Position numbers and translations under genes: made by a program. A stretch of DNA of 64,000 bases, taken from contig NZ_CP146606.1 in assembly GCF_032842945.2 (NCBI RefSeq), positions 620,001 to 684,000 on the forward strand, in the 5' to 3' direction. The notes under the pieces were generated by a model. That model searched no databases and was not told the DNA's origin. It saw only the letters and a program-made list of their open reading frames with translations. The stretch's first letter is position 1. Each line of letters opens with the position of its first letter. This document shows, one piece after another, positions 27,926-36,798 of the stretch. The stretch comes from Roseovarius sp. W115. GTDB taxonomy: Bacteria; Pseudomonadota; Alphaproteobacteria; Rhodobacterales; Rhodobacteraceae.

Positions 27926-28261
27926 TTATTTCTTCTGCCAGAACGGCGCGCGGCCTTCATTGGCACGTACTGGGATCGTCTTGAGCTCACGCCGCATATT
28001 GACGTGCTGACCCAGACCACCACGCGGCTCATCGTCATCATCATCCTTCTGGCGCATCACGGCGATACCGAACTGCACGCCAGCAAAGATGATGCCGTTT
28101 GAGAACCACAGAAGGAACACGGCCAAGAGCCCCTTGTCCGAATGCGTCACAAGATGCCACAGATTCGCGACATTGAACCAAAGCAACATGGCCACGAACA
28201 CTGCCGCGAGGCAGAAGCCGATGATAACATTGACGATGTATAGTCGAATAAGTTCAGGCAT
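27926..28261 (-). CDS. Small two-helix membrane protein, unknown
   Basis: 111 residues with two transmembrane helices (about 8-30 and 45-68) and a cytosolic tail containing a run of five Asp (KDDDDDEP) followed by basic residues. It has no recognised domain, but the start and composition fit a real gene in this GC-rich genome. It is divergent from ribB and converges on the RNA gene. Confidence 0.7.
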   Translation of the reverse strand: MPELIRLYIVNVIIGFCLAAVFVAMLLWFNVANLWHLVTHSDKGLLAVFLLWFSNGIIFAGVQFGIAVMRQKDDDDDEPRGGLGQHVNMRRELKTIPVRANEGRAPFWQKK

Positions 28262-28449
28262 GACGCGCCTTTCGGATCACTCGGCAAAAGATAGCACAAA
28301 GAGACGTCACCACAAGGGTGACGCTGTGTGAATGGCCGAATATGCGGCGCATTTAACTCAGCTTTCCGTCCGGGAAATGGTACATATCCCTCTGGCCATC
28401 CTCCCAAGCCTGCGGTATCTGGCAGGCCTGCAATGCGCAGGGGGATGAC

Positions 28450-29601
28450 ATGTCGGAAATCCAAGCCTACGAAACGCCAGGGCCGATTGAGGCCGAACTG
28501 CGTGCGGCCATCTCTTCAACCGAAGAGATCATTGCCGAGGCGCGGGCAGGACGGATGTTTATTCTTGTGGATCATGAGGATCGCGAGAATGAAGGCGATC
28601 TGGTGATCCCGGCAGAGTTTGCCACGCCAGAGGTCATCAATTTCATGGCCACACATGGACGCGGGCTTATTTGTTTGCCGATGACGTCTGAGCGGATCGA
28701 CCGGCTAGGTCTGCCGATGATGGCGGTGAACAACTCCTCGCGCCACGAGACGGCGTTTACCGTAAGCATTGAGGCGCGCGAAGGCGTCAGCACCGGCATT
28801 TCCGCCGCGGACCGCGCCCTGACGGTCGCCACCGCCATCAATGAACAAAACACCCAGGCGCATATTGCAACGCCGGGGCATATTTTTCCGTTGCGGGCAA
28901 AGAATGGCGGCGTGCTGGTCCGAGCCGGGCACACAGAAGCGGCAGTTGATATCGCACGGCTCGCCCAGCTCAACCCTTCGGGGGTCATCTGCGAGATCAT
29001 GAAGGAAGACGGCACCATGGCGCGCCTCCCAGATCTGGTGGAATTTGCCAAGGCGCACAGCATGAAGATCGGCACCATCTCTGATCTGATCGCTTACCGG
29101 CATAAGCATGACAACCTGGTACGGGAAGTACGGCATGAAACTGTGCATTCTTCTCATGGAGGAGACTGGGATATGCGCATCTTTGCCGATCAGATCACAG
29201 GTACTGAACATGTTGTCCTATCCAAAGGCGACATCACAGATGGCAGCCCTGTTTTGGCCCGCACCCATGCTCTGAATGCGCTTGAGGATGTGTTGGGCAT
29301 TGGCCTTGCAGCCGATACTGGCCGTCCCACTGGCAAATTGCCGCGTGCGATGGAAATCATCGCCGCCGAAGGACGTGGTGCGGTGTTCCTGTTCCGCCAA
29401 CCGCGCCCCCGTCTGGCCTCCGAGATGGAAGAAGACGACGGACCGCGCACCATCAAACAAACCGGGCTTGGGGCGCAGATCATGTCGACCATGGGCATCC
29501 AGGATCTGATCCTCGTGACCGACAGCCCGCAAACACGGTATCTTGGTCTTGATGCCTATGGGATTACCATTGTGGGCACGCGTCCATTGAGTGAAGGATA
29601 A
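28450..29601 (+). CDS. ribB: 3,4-dihydroxy-2-butanone 4-phosphate synthase with degenerate GTP cyclohydrolase II-like domain
   Basis: 383 residues. The N-terminal domain (about 25-230) makes 3,4-dihydroxy-2-butanone 4-phosphate from ribulose 5-phosphate for riboflavin; DHEDRENEGDLV, GRGLICLPM and HTEAAVDIARLA are its signatures. The C-terminal domain resembles GTP cyclohydrolase II, but the segment that should hold the zinc cysteines reads DGSPVLARTHALNALEDVLG, with no Cys. That domain is therefore probably inactive as a cyclohydrolase, and the organism needs RibA elsewhere. It is followed 5 bp later by ribH. No FMN riboswitch is visible upstream. Confidence 0.93.
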   Translation: MSEIQAYETPGPIEAELRAAISSTEEIIAEARAGRMFILVDHEDRENEGDLVIPAEFATPEVINFMATHGRGLICLPMTSERIDRLGLPMMAVNNSSRHETAFTVSIEAREGVSTGISAADRALTVATAINEQNTQAHIATPGHIFPLRAKNGGVLVRAGHTEAAVDIARLAQLNPSGVICEIMKEDGTMARLPDLVEFAKAHSMKIGTISDLIAYRHKHDNLVREVRHETVHSSHGGDWDMRIFADQITGTEHVVLSKGDITDGSPVLARTHALNALEDVLGIGLAADTGRPTGKLPRAMEIIAAEGRGAVFLFRQPRPRLASEMEEDDGPRTIKQTGLGAQIMSTMGIQDLILVTDSPQTRYLGLDAYGITIVGTRPLSEG

Positions 29602-29606
29602 GCGGC

Positions 29607-30152
29607 ATGGCCGAAAAAGAATATACGCTGCCGCGTGCGACTTTTGACAAACCGGTGAAGCTGTTGATTGTCGTCGCGCCATTCTATCGCGATATCGCCG
29701 ATATGCTGATCAGTGGTGCCCTCGCCGAGATCGAAGCCTCCGGTGGCACGCACGAGTTGATTGAGGTGCCCGGCGCTTTGGAAGTCCCGACCGCCATCGG
29801 CATCGCCGAACGGATGAGCAATTTCGATGGCTATGTTGCCTTGGGATGCGTCATCCGCGGCGCCACGACGCACTATGAGACCGTGTGCAATGACAGCAGC
29901 CGGGGCATCACCCTGTTGGGTCTGCAAGGTTTGTGTGTGGGCAATGGCATTCTGACGGTGGAAAACCGCGATCAGGCCCTGGAACGCGCCGACCCCGCTC
30001 AGATGAACAAAGGTGCGGGGGCCGCGGCAGCCGCGATGCACCTGATCGCGCTGGAACGCAAATGGGGAGGCGCGCGCAAAGGCGTGGGCTTTGTTCCATC
30101 TGCCGAAGAATACAAACTGGCCGGTGGCCTTAAGGACAATCCCACGGCATGA
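29607..30152 (+). CDS. ribH: 6,7-dimethyl-8-ribityllumazine synthase
   Basis: 181 residues. It condenses the RibB product with the pyrimidine intermediate to make lumazine, the penultimate riboflavin step. Family marks are VVAPFYRDIADML, the EVPGALEVPTAIG loop and GCVIRGATTHYE (substrate pocket). The C-terminus is somewhat longer than the minimal 155-residue form. It overlaps nusB by ATGA, giving the common ribH-nusB coupling. Confidence 0.95.
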   Translation: MAEKEYTLPRATFDKPVKLLIVVAPFYRDIADMLISGALAEIEASGGTHELIEVPGALEVPTAIGIAERMSNFDGYVALGCVIRGATTHYETVCNDSSRGITLLGLQGLCVGNGILTVENRDQALERADPAQMNKGAGAAAAAMHLIALERKWGGARKGVGFVPSAEEYKLAGGLKDNPTA

Positions 30153-30622
30153 CCGAGCTTTCCGGCAACCAGAAACGCAAGATGCGCTCCGCCGCGCGGC
30201 TTTATGCGGTGCAGGCACTGTTTCAAATGGAACATTCAGGGCAAAGCGTGGATGCGGTGCGCCAGGAATTTCTCAACTTCCGGTTTGGCGCCGAAGTGGA
30301 GGACGGGATCGAGATGGCCGAGGGCGACATCGACCTGTTTGAGCTTTTGCTGGAACAGGCCGTCAACTGGCAAGCCAAGATCGACCAGATGACGGATCGT
30401 GCTCTGGTCGCCAAATGGCCAATTGATCGCATTGATCCGACCGTTCGTGCTCTCTTCCGCGCTGCGGGCGCCGAGATGCTAGAGGGCGAGGCCCCTCCCA
30501 AGGTGGTGATCTCGGAGTTTGTCGACATCGCCAAAAGCTTTTTCCCCGAAGGCAAGGAGGCCAGCTTTGTGAATGCTGTGCTGGATCACATAGCACGAGA
30601 GGCCAAACCCGAGGCGTTTTGA
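30149..30622 (+). CDS. nusB: Transcription antitermination protein NusB
   Basis: 157 residues, all-helical NusB fold. It begins with the basic RKMRSAARLYAVQALFQME box-A RNA-binding helix and ends with the conserved VISEFVDIAKSFFPEGKEA segment before FVNAVLDHIA. With NusE it binds boxA in rRNA leaders and prevents early termination. Last gene of ribB-ribH-nusB. Confidence 0.95.
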   Translation: MTELSGNQKRKMRSAARLYAVQALFQMEHSGQSVDAVRQEFLNFRFGAEVEDGIEMAEGDIDLFELLLEQAVNWQAKIDQMTDRALVAKWPIDRIDPTVRALFRAAGAEMLEGEAPPKVVISEFVDIAKSFFPEGKEASFVNAVLDHIAREAKPEAF

Positions 30623-31048
30623 TAAAGGTGTGCGATTGCGGCTTTGAGCCCTGAGGTTTGATGCTGAGCCTCGCATGAACGTCTGTCACAACGCGTTGTG
30701 CGGAAATCAGGAATGCAACGAAATCGAACCTTAGTGAATGCGAAAACGCGCTGCGGGCCATTTACTGAGAACGCATGCGTCGGCTTGATCATGAACCGAC
30801 AGAAGACGCCTGATCCTGGCTGCCAGATGCCGTATCTGAAAAACGATTTGGAAGCCTGTTACGATGCGCATAAGGCGCGCCATTTCTGAATTTTGGAAAC
30901 CGGTCTTTAGTAAGCCATTAGAGATGACAATGCAGTTGCATTCACGACTTTTCAACTAATGCTCGTTGCTTATGTTTGCACGTCGCAAGTTTGGTATCCG
31001 TGCTCTAGAGTGAAAGATTAGGTCAACGCCCAGCGCGGGAGAGATTGG
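30623..31048. other. Non-coding stretch after nusB
   Basis: 426 bp. I see no convincing gene: short open frames have no SD or family similarity. The last 100 bp are AT-rich and probably hold the promoter of the CPA1 antiporter. A GGGAGAG SD precedes its ATG. Confidence 0.5.
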
Positions 31049-32260
31049 ATGTCAGCGTTTTTAGCATCGCCCGAACAGATTTTGTTGTTCGGATTGGCCA
31101 GCGTGTTTGTCTACGCGCTCCTCTCCAATGCGATTGCCAAAACCATTGTAACGCTGCCGATGATTTTTACGGCTATTGGATATATCTGCTCAGAACCGCT
31201 CGACGCCTTGATCTCCCCCGAAATCCTGAATGACGGAACCCGGCTTTTGGCGGAGATTACCTTGGTGCTGGTCCTGTTTTCAGATGCGAGCCGTGTGCGC
31301 TTTCAGGCTTTCAAAAAGACGTATTCGCTTGCGTTGCGTATGTTATCGATTGGATTGCCTCTGACTGTGTTGTTCGGCACCGTTGTGGTGTACGCCCTAC
31401 ATCCCTTCGGTGGACTGGGTGTCGCCTTGTTGACGGCTGCAGTGTTAACACCAACGGATGCCGCGTTGGGTCAAACTGTTGTCACGGGCAAAACCGTACC
31501 AGAGGAATTGCGAAACACGATCAATGTAGAGAGCGGGCTGAACGACGGGTTGGCTCTACCATTCATTCTTATGGGCGCAATTCTGGCATCATCAGGGATA
31601 GGTGGGTCGCATGTCGACGATCTGGGCAAAGTAATCCTTTTGCAGATAACGCTCGGCCCTTTGATAGGTCTGCTCTTGGGCTGGGGGTTTGCCAAAATCA
31701 TGAGTGCCGCGCAGGAGCGCCAACTCATGGCTGAAGCAGCTGGTGGAGTAGCATTTCTAACAGTTGCGTTTGCCGCATATTTTTTGTCCGAAGCGGCTGG
31801 CGGAAACGGTTTCATCGCAGCCTTCACAGCAGGCATGGTTTTCGGAAATACATACAAATCCCAAATACACTTTATAAGTGAATTCATGGAAGGCATGGGA
31901 CAGCTATTGACCATTCTGTCCTTCTTTGTTTTTGGCGCTGTTCTTTTGCCAGACGGTCTCGCGCATGTGAATTGGATTCCCGTCACTATTGCCATCTTCT
32001 GTCTTACCGTCGTGCGTATGGTGCCCATTTGGGTTTCGCTCCTGGGCACGGGCTTGGAAATTAGGGACAAATTGTTTTTGGGATGGTTCGGACCGCGTGG
32101 ATTGGCCTCTATCCTGTTTACCCTCATTATAATTGATGAATATGATTTTGTTGGGGAAACGTCCTTGCTCGCGTGTGTGTCGATGACCGTCTTTTTGTCG
32201 ATCATCGCACATGGCGTAACGGCCGCTCCCATGTCAAAGCGGATTGGGGCAGCGCGTTAA
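31049..32260 (+). CDS. CPA1-family Na+/H+ or K+/H+ antiporter (NhaP-like)
   Basis: 403 residues, about 12 transmembrane helices, inner membrane. The ion-binding signatures are TPTDAALGQTVV (TD motif) and NVESGLNDGLALPF (ND motif), as in NhaP-type exchangers. There is no cytosolic regulatory domain. Codon use is more AT-tolerant than the flanking genes (many TTG, ATT, GGA), which could mean recent acquisition, but composition was not computed. It stands alone. Confidence 0.88.
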   Translation: MSAFLASPEQILLFGLASVFVYALLSNAIAKTIVTLPMIFTAIGYICSEPLDALISPEILNDGTRLLAEITLVLVLFSDASRVRFQAFKKTYSLALRMLSIGLPLTVLFGTVVVYALHPFGGLGVALLTAAVLTPTDAALGQTVVTGKTVPEELRNTINVESGLNDGLALPFILMGAILASSGIGGSHVDDLGKVILLQITLGPLIGLLLGWGFAKIMSAAQERQLMAEAAGGVAFLTVAFAAYFLSEAAGGNGFIAAFTAGMVFGNTYKSQIHFISEFMEGMGQLLTILSFFVFGAVLLPDGLAHVNWIPVTIAIFCLTVVRMVPIWVSLLGTGLEIRDKLFLGWFGPRGLASILFTLIIIDEYDFVGETSLLACVSMTVFLSIIAHGVTAAPMSKRIGAAR

Positions 32261-32384
32261 AGGTCGGGTTTTGCAGAGTGACTGCAATCAGAATGCCCAG
32301 GCGCCCGTGACCTATCGACAACATCTTCGAAACAATCCGTTTCCCTCAAGGTAAGGGGTTTTCAGGCGAAACGAGTTGTGACAT

Positions 32385-34499
32385 GTGTTCATGCGTGAAC
32401 ACACTTTGAGTCGTTTCGTAATGCTATTGTCACCTGACGCCAAACCGAGCCTGGAGGAAGAAGACCAGCTCTTCCGCCTGCTGCGTCAGCTTGATGTCGC
32501 GCCTGAGGCATCACAGCGCGCAACGGCGTCAGCGCTCGGCATCTCACTGGGCCGGCTCAATGCACTACTGCGGCGGGCTGTCGAGGCTGGTCTTGTTAAG
32601 ATCAGTGAGCGTGACGGCCCGGACAAACGCCAACGCTTCGCTTATGCGATCACAACCCGTGGAGCAGCCGAAAAGAACCGCCTCACGGATCAGTTTCTCA
32701 CCCGTAAACTCACCGAGTATGACGCTCTCCATGCCGAACTGACTGGCACGTCGAGCGGCCTAGTACCCCTCAAACACAGGACAACGATTGTGCAAAGTAA
32801 CCTCGCCCCCATCCCCGAACTTTATGTCTCTTACGAAAGCGCGCAGAAGCTCAAGGTTGAAGCCGCCGACCTGACCAGCTGGGACATGACCCCACGCCAG
32901 ATATGTGATCTGGAGCTTTTGATGAACGGCGGCTTCAACCCGCTCAAAGGCTTCCTGTCTGAGGCTGACTATGACAGCGTCATCGAGAACATGCGCCTTG
33001 CCGATGGCAGCCTCTGGCCCATGCCAGTCACCCTCGATGTCAGCGAAGACTTCGCCGACAAGATTGAGTTAGGTCAGGATATCGCCCTGCGCGATCAGGA
33101 AGGTGTGATCCTTGGCACAATGACGGTCACCGATCGCTGGACACCAAACAAAGCCCGCGAAGCCGAAAAAGTGTTCGGTGCTGATGATGACGCGCATCCC
33201 GCCGTCAACTATCTGCACAATACCGCAGGCGCAGTTTACCTTGGCGGCCCGGTCACTGGTATCCAACAGCCTGTGCACTATGATTTCCGCGCCCGCCGTG
33301 ACACACCCAATGAGTTGCGCGCCTATTTCCGCAAGCTGGGGTGGCGCAAGGTTGTGGCCTTCCAAACCCGCAACCCGCTACACCGTGCGCATCAGGAACT
33401 GACTTTCCGCGCCGCGAAAGAAGCGCAGGCCAACCTGCTCATTCACCCTGTGGTCGGAATGACCAAACCGGGCGATGTGGATCATTTCACCCGCGTGCGG
33501 TGCTATGAGGCGGTCCTTGACAAGTATCCCGCCTCCACCACCACCATGAGCCTGCTCAACCTTGCCATGCGCATGGCCGGCCCGCGCGAGGCCGTCTGGC
33601 ACGGGCTCATTCGCAAAAACCACGGCTGCACGCATTTCATCGTCGGTCGAGACCATGCCGGACCCGGCAAAAACTCAGCCGGTGAGGATTTCTATGGCCC
33701 CTACGATGCGCAAGACCTGTTCCGCGAACATCAGGCGGAGATCGGCATCGAAATGGTGGATTTCAAACACATGGTCTATGTGCAGGAACGCGCTCAATAT
33801 GAGCCGATGGATGAAATTGCCGACAAGGACAACGTCACAATCCTGAACATTTCTGGCACTGAATTGCGCCGACGTCTGGCCGAAGGGCTTGAGATCCCGG
33901 AATGGTTTTCCTTCCCCGAAGTGGTCACAGAACTGCGCAAAACGCGGCCGCCACGCAGTCAGCAGGGGTTTACCGTGTTTTTCACTGGCTTCTCCGGGTC
34001 TGGCAAATCGACCATCGCGAACGCGCTTATGGTCAAGCTGATGGAGATGGGCGGGCGTCCGGTGACATTGCTGGACGGGGATATCGTGCGGAAAAACCTT
34101 AGCTCTGAGCTGGGCTTCTCCAAGGAACACCGCGACCTGAACATTCGCCGTATCGGTTACGTGGCCTCTGAGATCACCAAAAACGGCGGCATTGCCATCT
34201 GTGCGCCGATTGCACCCTATGCCACGACACGCCGGGCGGTACGCGAAGACATCGAAGCCTTTGGCGCGTTTGTTGAAGTGCATGTCGCGACCAGTATCGA
34301 AGAATGCGAACGGCGTGACCGCAAAGGCCTTTACAAGCTTGCCCGCGAGGGGAAAATCGAGGAATTCACAGGGATATCTGACCCCTACGATGTGCCTGAG
34401 ACCCCTGAACTGAGCGTCGAGACCGAGAATGTCGAAGTTGATAACTGCGCCCATCAGGTCATTCTAAAGCTCGAACAAATGGGCCTGATTGCGGGCTGA
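32385..34499 (+). CDS. Bifunctional ATP sulfurylase/APS kinase with in-frame MarR-like N-terminal segment
   Basis: The open frame is 704 residues. Residues about 25-115 are a winged-helix segment like EPS-associated MarR regulators (ISLGRLNALLRRAVEAGLVK, LTDQFLTRKLTEYDALHAEL). From about residue 138 (NLAPIPELYVSYESAQ) it is a normal ATP sulfurylase (QTRNPLHRAHQE, GRDHAGPGKNS), then an APS kinase from about 525 with Walker A GFSGSGKST and LDGDIVRKNL. The enzyme activates sulfate to PAPS. A GTG at 32790 with a good AGGA SD would start a 569-residue enzyme of usual length. The N-terminal part may thus be a separate regulator whose stop was lost. Sulfotransferase genes are not adjacent. Confidence 0.9.
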   Translation: MFMREHTLSRFVMLLSPDAKPSLEEEDQLFRLLRQLDVAPEASQRATASALGISLGRLNALLRRAVEAGLVKISERDGPDKRQRFAYAITTRGAAEKNRLTDQFLTRKLTEYDALHAELTGTSSGLVPLKHRTTIVQSNLAPIPELYVSYESAQKLKVEAADLTSWDMTPRQICDLELLMNGGFNPLKGFLSEADYDSVIENMRLADGSLWPMPVTLDVSEDFADKIELGQDIALRDQEGVILGTMTVTDRWTPNKAREAEKVFGADDDAHPAVNYLHNTAGAVYLGGPVTGIQQPVHYDFRARRDTPNELRAYFRKLGWRKVVAFQTRNPLHRAHQELTFRAAKEAQANLLIHPVVGMTKPGDVDHFTRVRCYEAVLDKYPASTTTMSLLNLAMRMAGPREAVWHGLIRKNHGCTHFIVGRDHAGPGKNSAGEDFYGPYDAQDLFREHQAEIGIEMVDFKHMVYVQERAQYEPMDEIADKDNVTILNISGTELRRRLAEGLEIPEWFSFPEVVTELRKTRPPRSQQGFTVFFTGFSGSGKSTIANALMVKLMEMGGRPVTLLDGDIVRKNLSSELGFSKEHRDLNIRRIGYVASEITKNGGIAICAPIAPYATTRRAVREDIEAFGAFVEVHVATSIEECERRDRKGLYKLAREGKIEEFTGISDPYDVPETPELSVETENVEVDNCAHQVILKLEQMGLIAG
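32776..32792 (+). promoter_or_regulatory. Internal RBS and GTG start for the ATP sulfurylase/APS kinase part
   Basis: AGGA lies 8 nt before an in-frame GTG (32790-32792). The protein from here begins MQSNLAPIPELYVS, the usual family start. Confidence 0.6.
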
Positions 34500-34500
34500 T

Positions 34501-35202
34501 ATGCGCTACGCGGTATCGCTCACATCGATCCCGCCACGTTTTGACCGGCTTGGTCCGGTGCTGACATCTCTTCTGGCGCAGACCCCTGCGCCAGAAACTG
34601 TCTTTTTGACCCTACCGCGCCAATACTGGCGATTTACCGGCCTGGTTCAGGCTCCGCTCCCTCCAAAAGGTGTGGAGCCTCTTTGGTCTGAGGTAGATCA
34701 CGGCCCCGCAACCAAGGCCCTTGTCGCAGCGCAAGCTCTCGCAGATCAGGACCTGAGACTGATCTATTGCGACGATGATTGGCTTTATGGTCCAGACTGG
34801 GCTGCTGCATTGCTGGAGGGTGATCCGGATGCGGCTGCGACTGGCCAAGCCTGGGATATCAAACGCATCGGGCGCCAAGGCACTGGCCGCGACATCGCTC
34901 AGGGATTCAGTGGGGTGTCCATACGGCCCGAATGGCTGAGCGGCGCTGACGTTTCACCACCCAAAGTGGCCTGGAGCGTCGATGACATCTGGCTTTCGGG
35001 CCACCTGGCGCGCCAAGGCATTGCTCTTATGGTGTCCTCTGAGGCGCGCGCGGCTATTCGCCCCGCCTATGACGATGCACACGCTTTGCAAGACCATGCG
35101 GCGGGCGGCAAGTCCCGGGACGCCGCCAACCGCGCGACCGCCGCAGTCATGCATCAACGCTATGGCATCTGGCCGGAAGTGGACGCGTGTAGCACCGCCT
35201 GA
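34501..35202 (+). CDS. Glycosyltransferase-like protein, GT-A type
   Basis: 233 residues. It begins with a strand typical of GT-A folds (YAVSLTSIPPRFDRL), has a nucleotide-sugar region with a DxD-like CDDDWLYGPDW near residue 99, and a late acidic SVDDIWLSG. No signal peptide or membrane segment. The donor and acceptor are unknown. The ATG at 34501 is one base after the sulfurylase/kinase stop, so it is probably co-transcribed with it, hinting at sulfated or other surface glycans. The 3' end overlaps the converging GT10-like gene by 43 bp. Confidence 0.65.
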   Translation: MRYAVSLTSIPPRFDRLGPVLTSLLAQTPAPETVFLTLPRQYWRFTGLVQAPLPPKGVEPLWSEVDHGPATKALVAAQALADQDLRLIYCDDDWLYGPDWAAALLEGDPDAAATGQAWDIKRIGRQGTGRDIAQGFSGVSIRPEWLSGADVSPPKVAWSVDDIWLSGHLARQGIALMVSSEARAAIRPAYDDAHALQDHAAGGKSRDAANRATAAVMHQRYGIWPEVDACSTA

Positions 35203-36049
35203 GCGGCGCGCTCATACACATCCGCATAAGACGCCGCCGCCTTTTGCGCTTTCAAGAGGCCCGGCAGCCTTGCCGCATACCCGTCTTCCGACATCGCCAA
35301 AACAGCCGCGCGCACATCTTTCTCTGTTTCGCAAATCACAATGCCCGAAACGTCCATAAAGTCCGCCAGATTGGGACATCCCCAGTAGATCGGCACAGAC
35401 TGGCACAGCACCGCATCAATCAGTTTTTCGGTGAAATAATTCCGTTCACGCACATTCTCGATCACGATGGAATAGCGGAATGGCGACAGCCCGTCAGACT
35501 TTTTATCGAAAGGTTGATAGCCCAGCCCCATCACATCAACGTCCAGGCCTTCTTCCCGCACCCAATCCACCGTGTTGTGACGCAAGGCATGGCCGCTCAA
35601 ATCCCGTTTGCCCGAGGCTATGAGCGAGCACATCTTGGTCTTTTCATGTGGTCGATCCTGCCAATCCTCGGCCCAGACCCCCCCAAAGGGAAGAAAATGC
35701 CGTTGGGAATGGCGTTGAGCAATCCTTCATTACAGCTCAGAACCTTGTGAAACCGGCGATAGGACCGCCGCAACCGCCGCATGTGTTTGGCATGAATGGC
35801 CTCAGGTTCCAGAACCATGACCGACAGTTGCGCACATGTTGCGCGCCAAGGCTGTGCCATCAGCCCAGTCGACACAAAGGCAATCAGGTGGTCCGCCGGT
35901 GCAAGATCACGCAGGGTTTGACCAGGTCGCTTTAACCGGTCCGGTCGCCCAAGCGGCCAGAACAGCTCGTCCAAAGCGACCTGGCGTGGGATAAATCCTG
36001 GTTTGATGTGATAGGGCAGGATTGCAATGGCGGGCGTGTCTGGAGCCAT
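35160..36049 (-). pseudogene. GT10 (fucosyltransferase)-like glycosyltransferase, split by a 1-bp frameshift
   Basis: The first frame (36049 down to about 35685) starts MAPDTPAIAILPYH and reads to NAIPNGIFFPLGG. The second frame continues with VWAEDWQDRPHEKTKMCSLI and the GT10 signature YSIVIENVRERNYFTEKLID followed by CQSVPIYWGCPNL. The break is at a G7 run on the minus strand (plus-strand C7, 35678-35684). One extra G gives a continuous 296-residue protein. The C-terminal signature binds GDP-fucose in characterised members; the donor here is not certain. Start codon is uncertain (no strong SD). Confidence 0.78.
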
Positions 36050-36239
36050 GGGGCACTCGTCTCTTGTCGAGGCGGTGATACGGGCTTGGGGCCCAAAGCG
36101 CAATCTGTCACAAGGCACGCGTGCAGATCGTTTTGACCCTGCCCCGGCAATGCACTATTTCCAGTGGCAAGTTGACACCGAAACGCAGCGTGGCGTGAGA
36201 ATGCCTCATCCGCCCCTGCGTTATGACCGGAGCCATTAG

Positions 36240-36731
36240 ATGAATAACCCGCGAGACGCCTTTATCACCGCTATGCGCCAGGTGGCCTCGACCGTGACCG
36301 TGGTCACAACAGATGGTCCTGCGGGCAAGGCCGGGGCAACGGTCAGCGCCTTCACGTCGCTCTCAGCCGATCCGCCCTCTGTTCTGGTCTGCCTCAAGGC
36401 CGATAGCAACATTGCACAGACCGTGGCGGCCAATGGCACGTTTTGCGTCAACATCCTCGCCGAGGACGCAGTGGAAGTGGCCAAGCGCTTTGCAGGCATG
36501 TTCGATGCCGATCAACCCAACCGGTTCGAAGGGCTGGATGTGGCCGACACCGAGTTCGGCCCCCTCCTGCCCCGCGCTACGGCGTTTTCCTGCAGCCTGA
36601 CCCACCGCCACGTACATGGCAGCCATGCCATTTGTATCGGCGATGTCACCGGTATCTCCAACGCAGGAGAACGGCCGCTGACCTATATGAGCGGGTCTTT
36701 TCACATCGTGCGGCCTTCTGAGGCAAGCTGA
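36240..36731 (+). CDS. Flavin reductase-family protein
   Basis: 163 residues with the FMN-binding split-barrel fold: TVTVVTTDGPAGKAGATVSAFTS near the N-terminus, DPPSVLVCLK, and FCVNILAEDA. Members reduce free FMN or FAD with NAD(P)H and feed two-component monooxygenases. No monooxygenase is adjacent, so the partner is unknown. The stop is followed by an orphan arm of the 118-bp repeat (AAGCGTTTCGCC). Confidence 0.9.
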   Translation: MNNPRDAFITAMRQVASTVTVVTTDGPAGKAGATVSAFTSLSADPPSVLVCLKADSNIAQTVAANGTFCVNILAEDAVEVAKRFAGMFDADQPNRFEGLDVADTEFGPLLPRATAFSCSLTHRHVHGSHAICIGDVTGISNAGERPLTYMSGSFHIVRPSEAS

Positions 36732-36798
36732 AGCGTTTCGCCTTTAAATCGTGTTGCGACCACCTGTTGACTCAGCACTTACACAGCAGACAGCCCTG

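Noticed and set aside
28262..28449. FMN riboswitch upstream of ribB
   Set aside because: The conserved FMN aptamer segments could not be found in this 188-bp gap.
30698..30889. 63-codon open frame after nusB
   Set aside because: No SD, no recognisable family, and the sequence looks intergenic.
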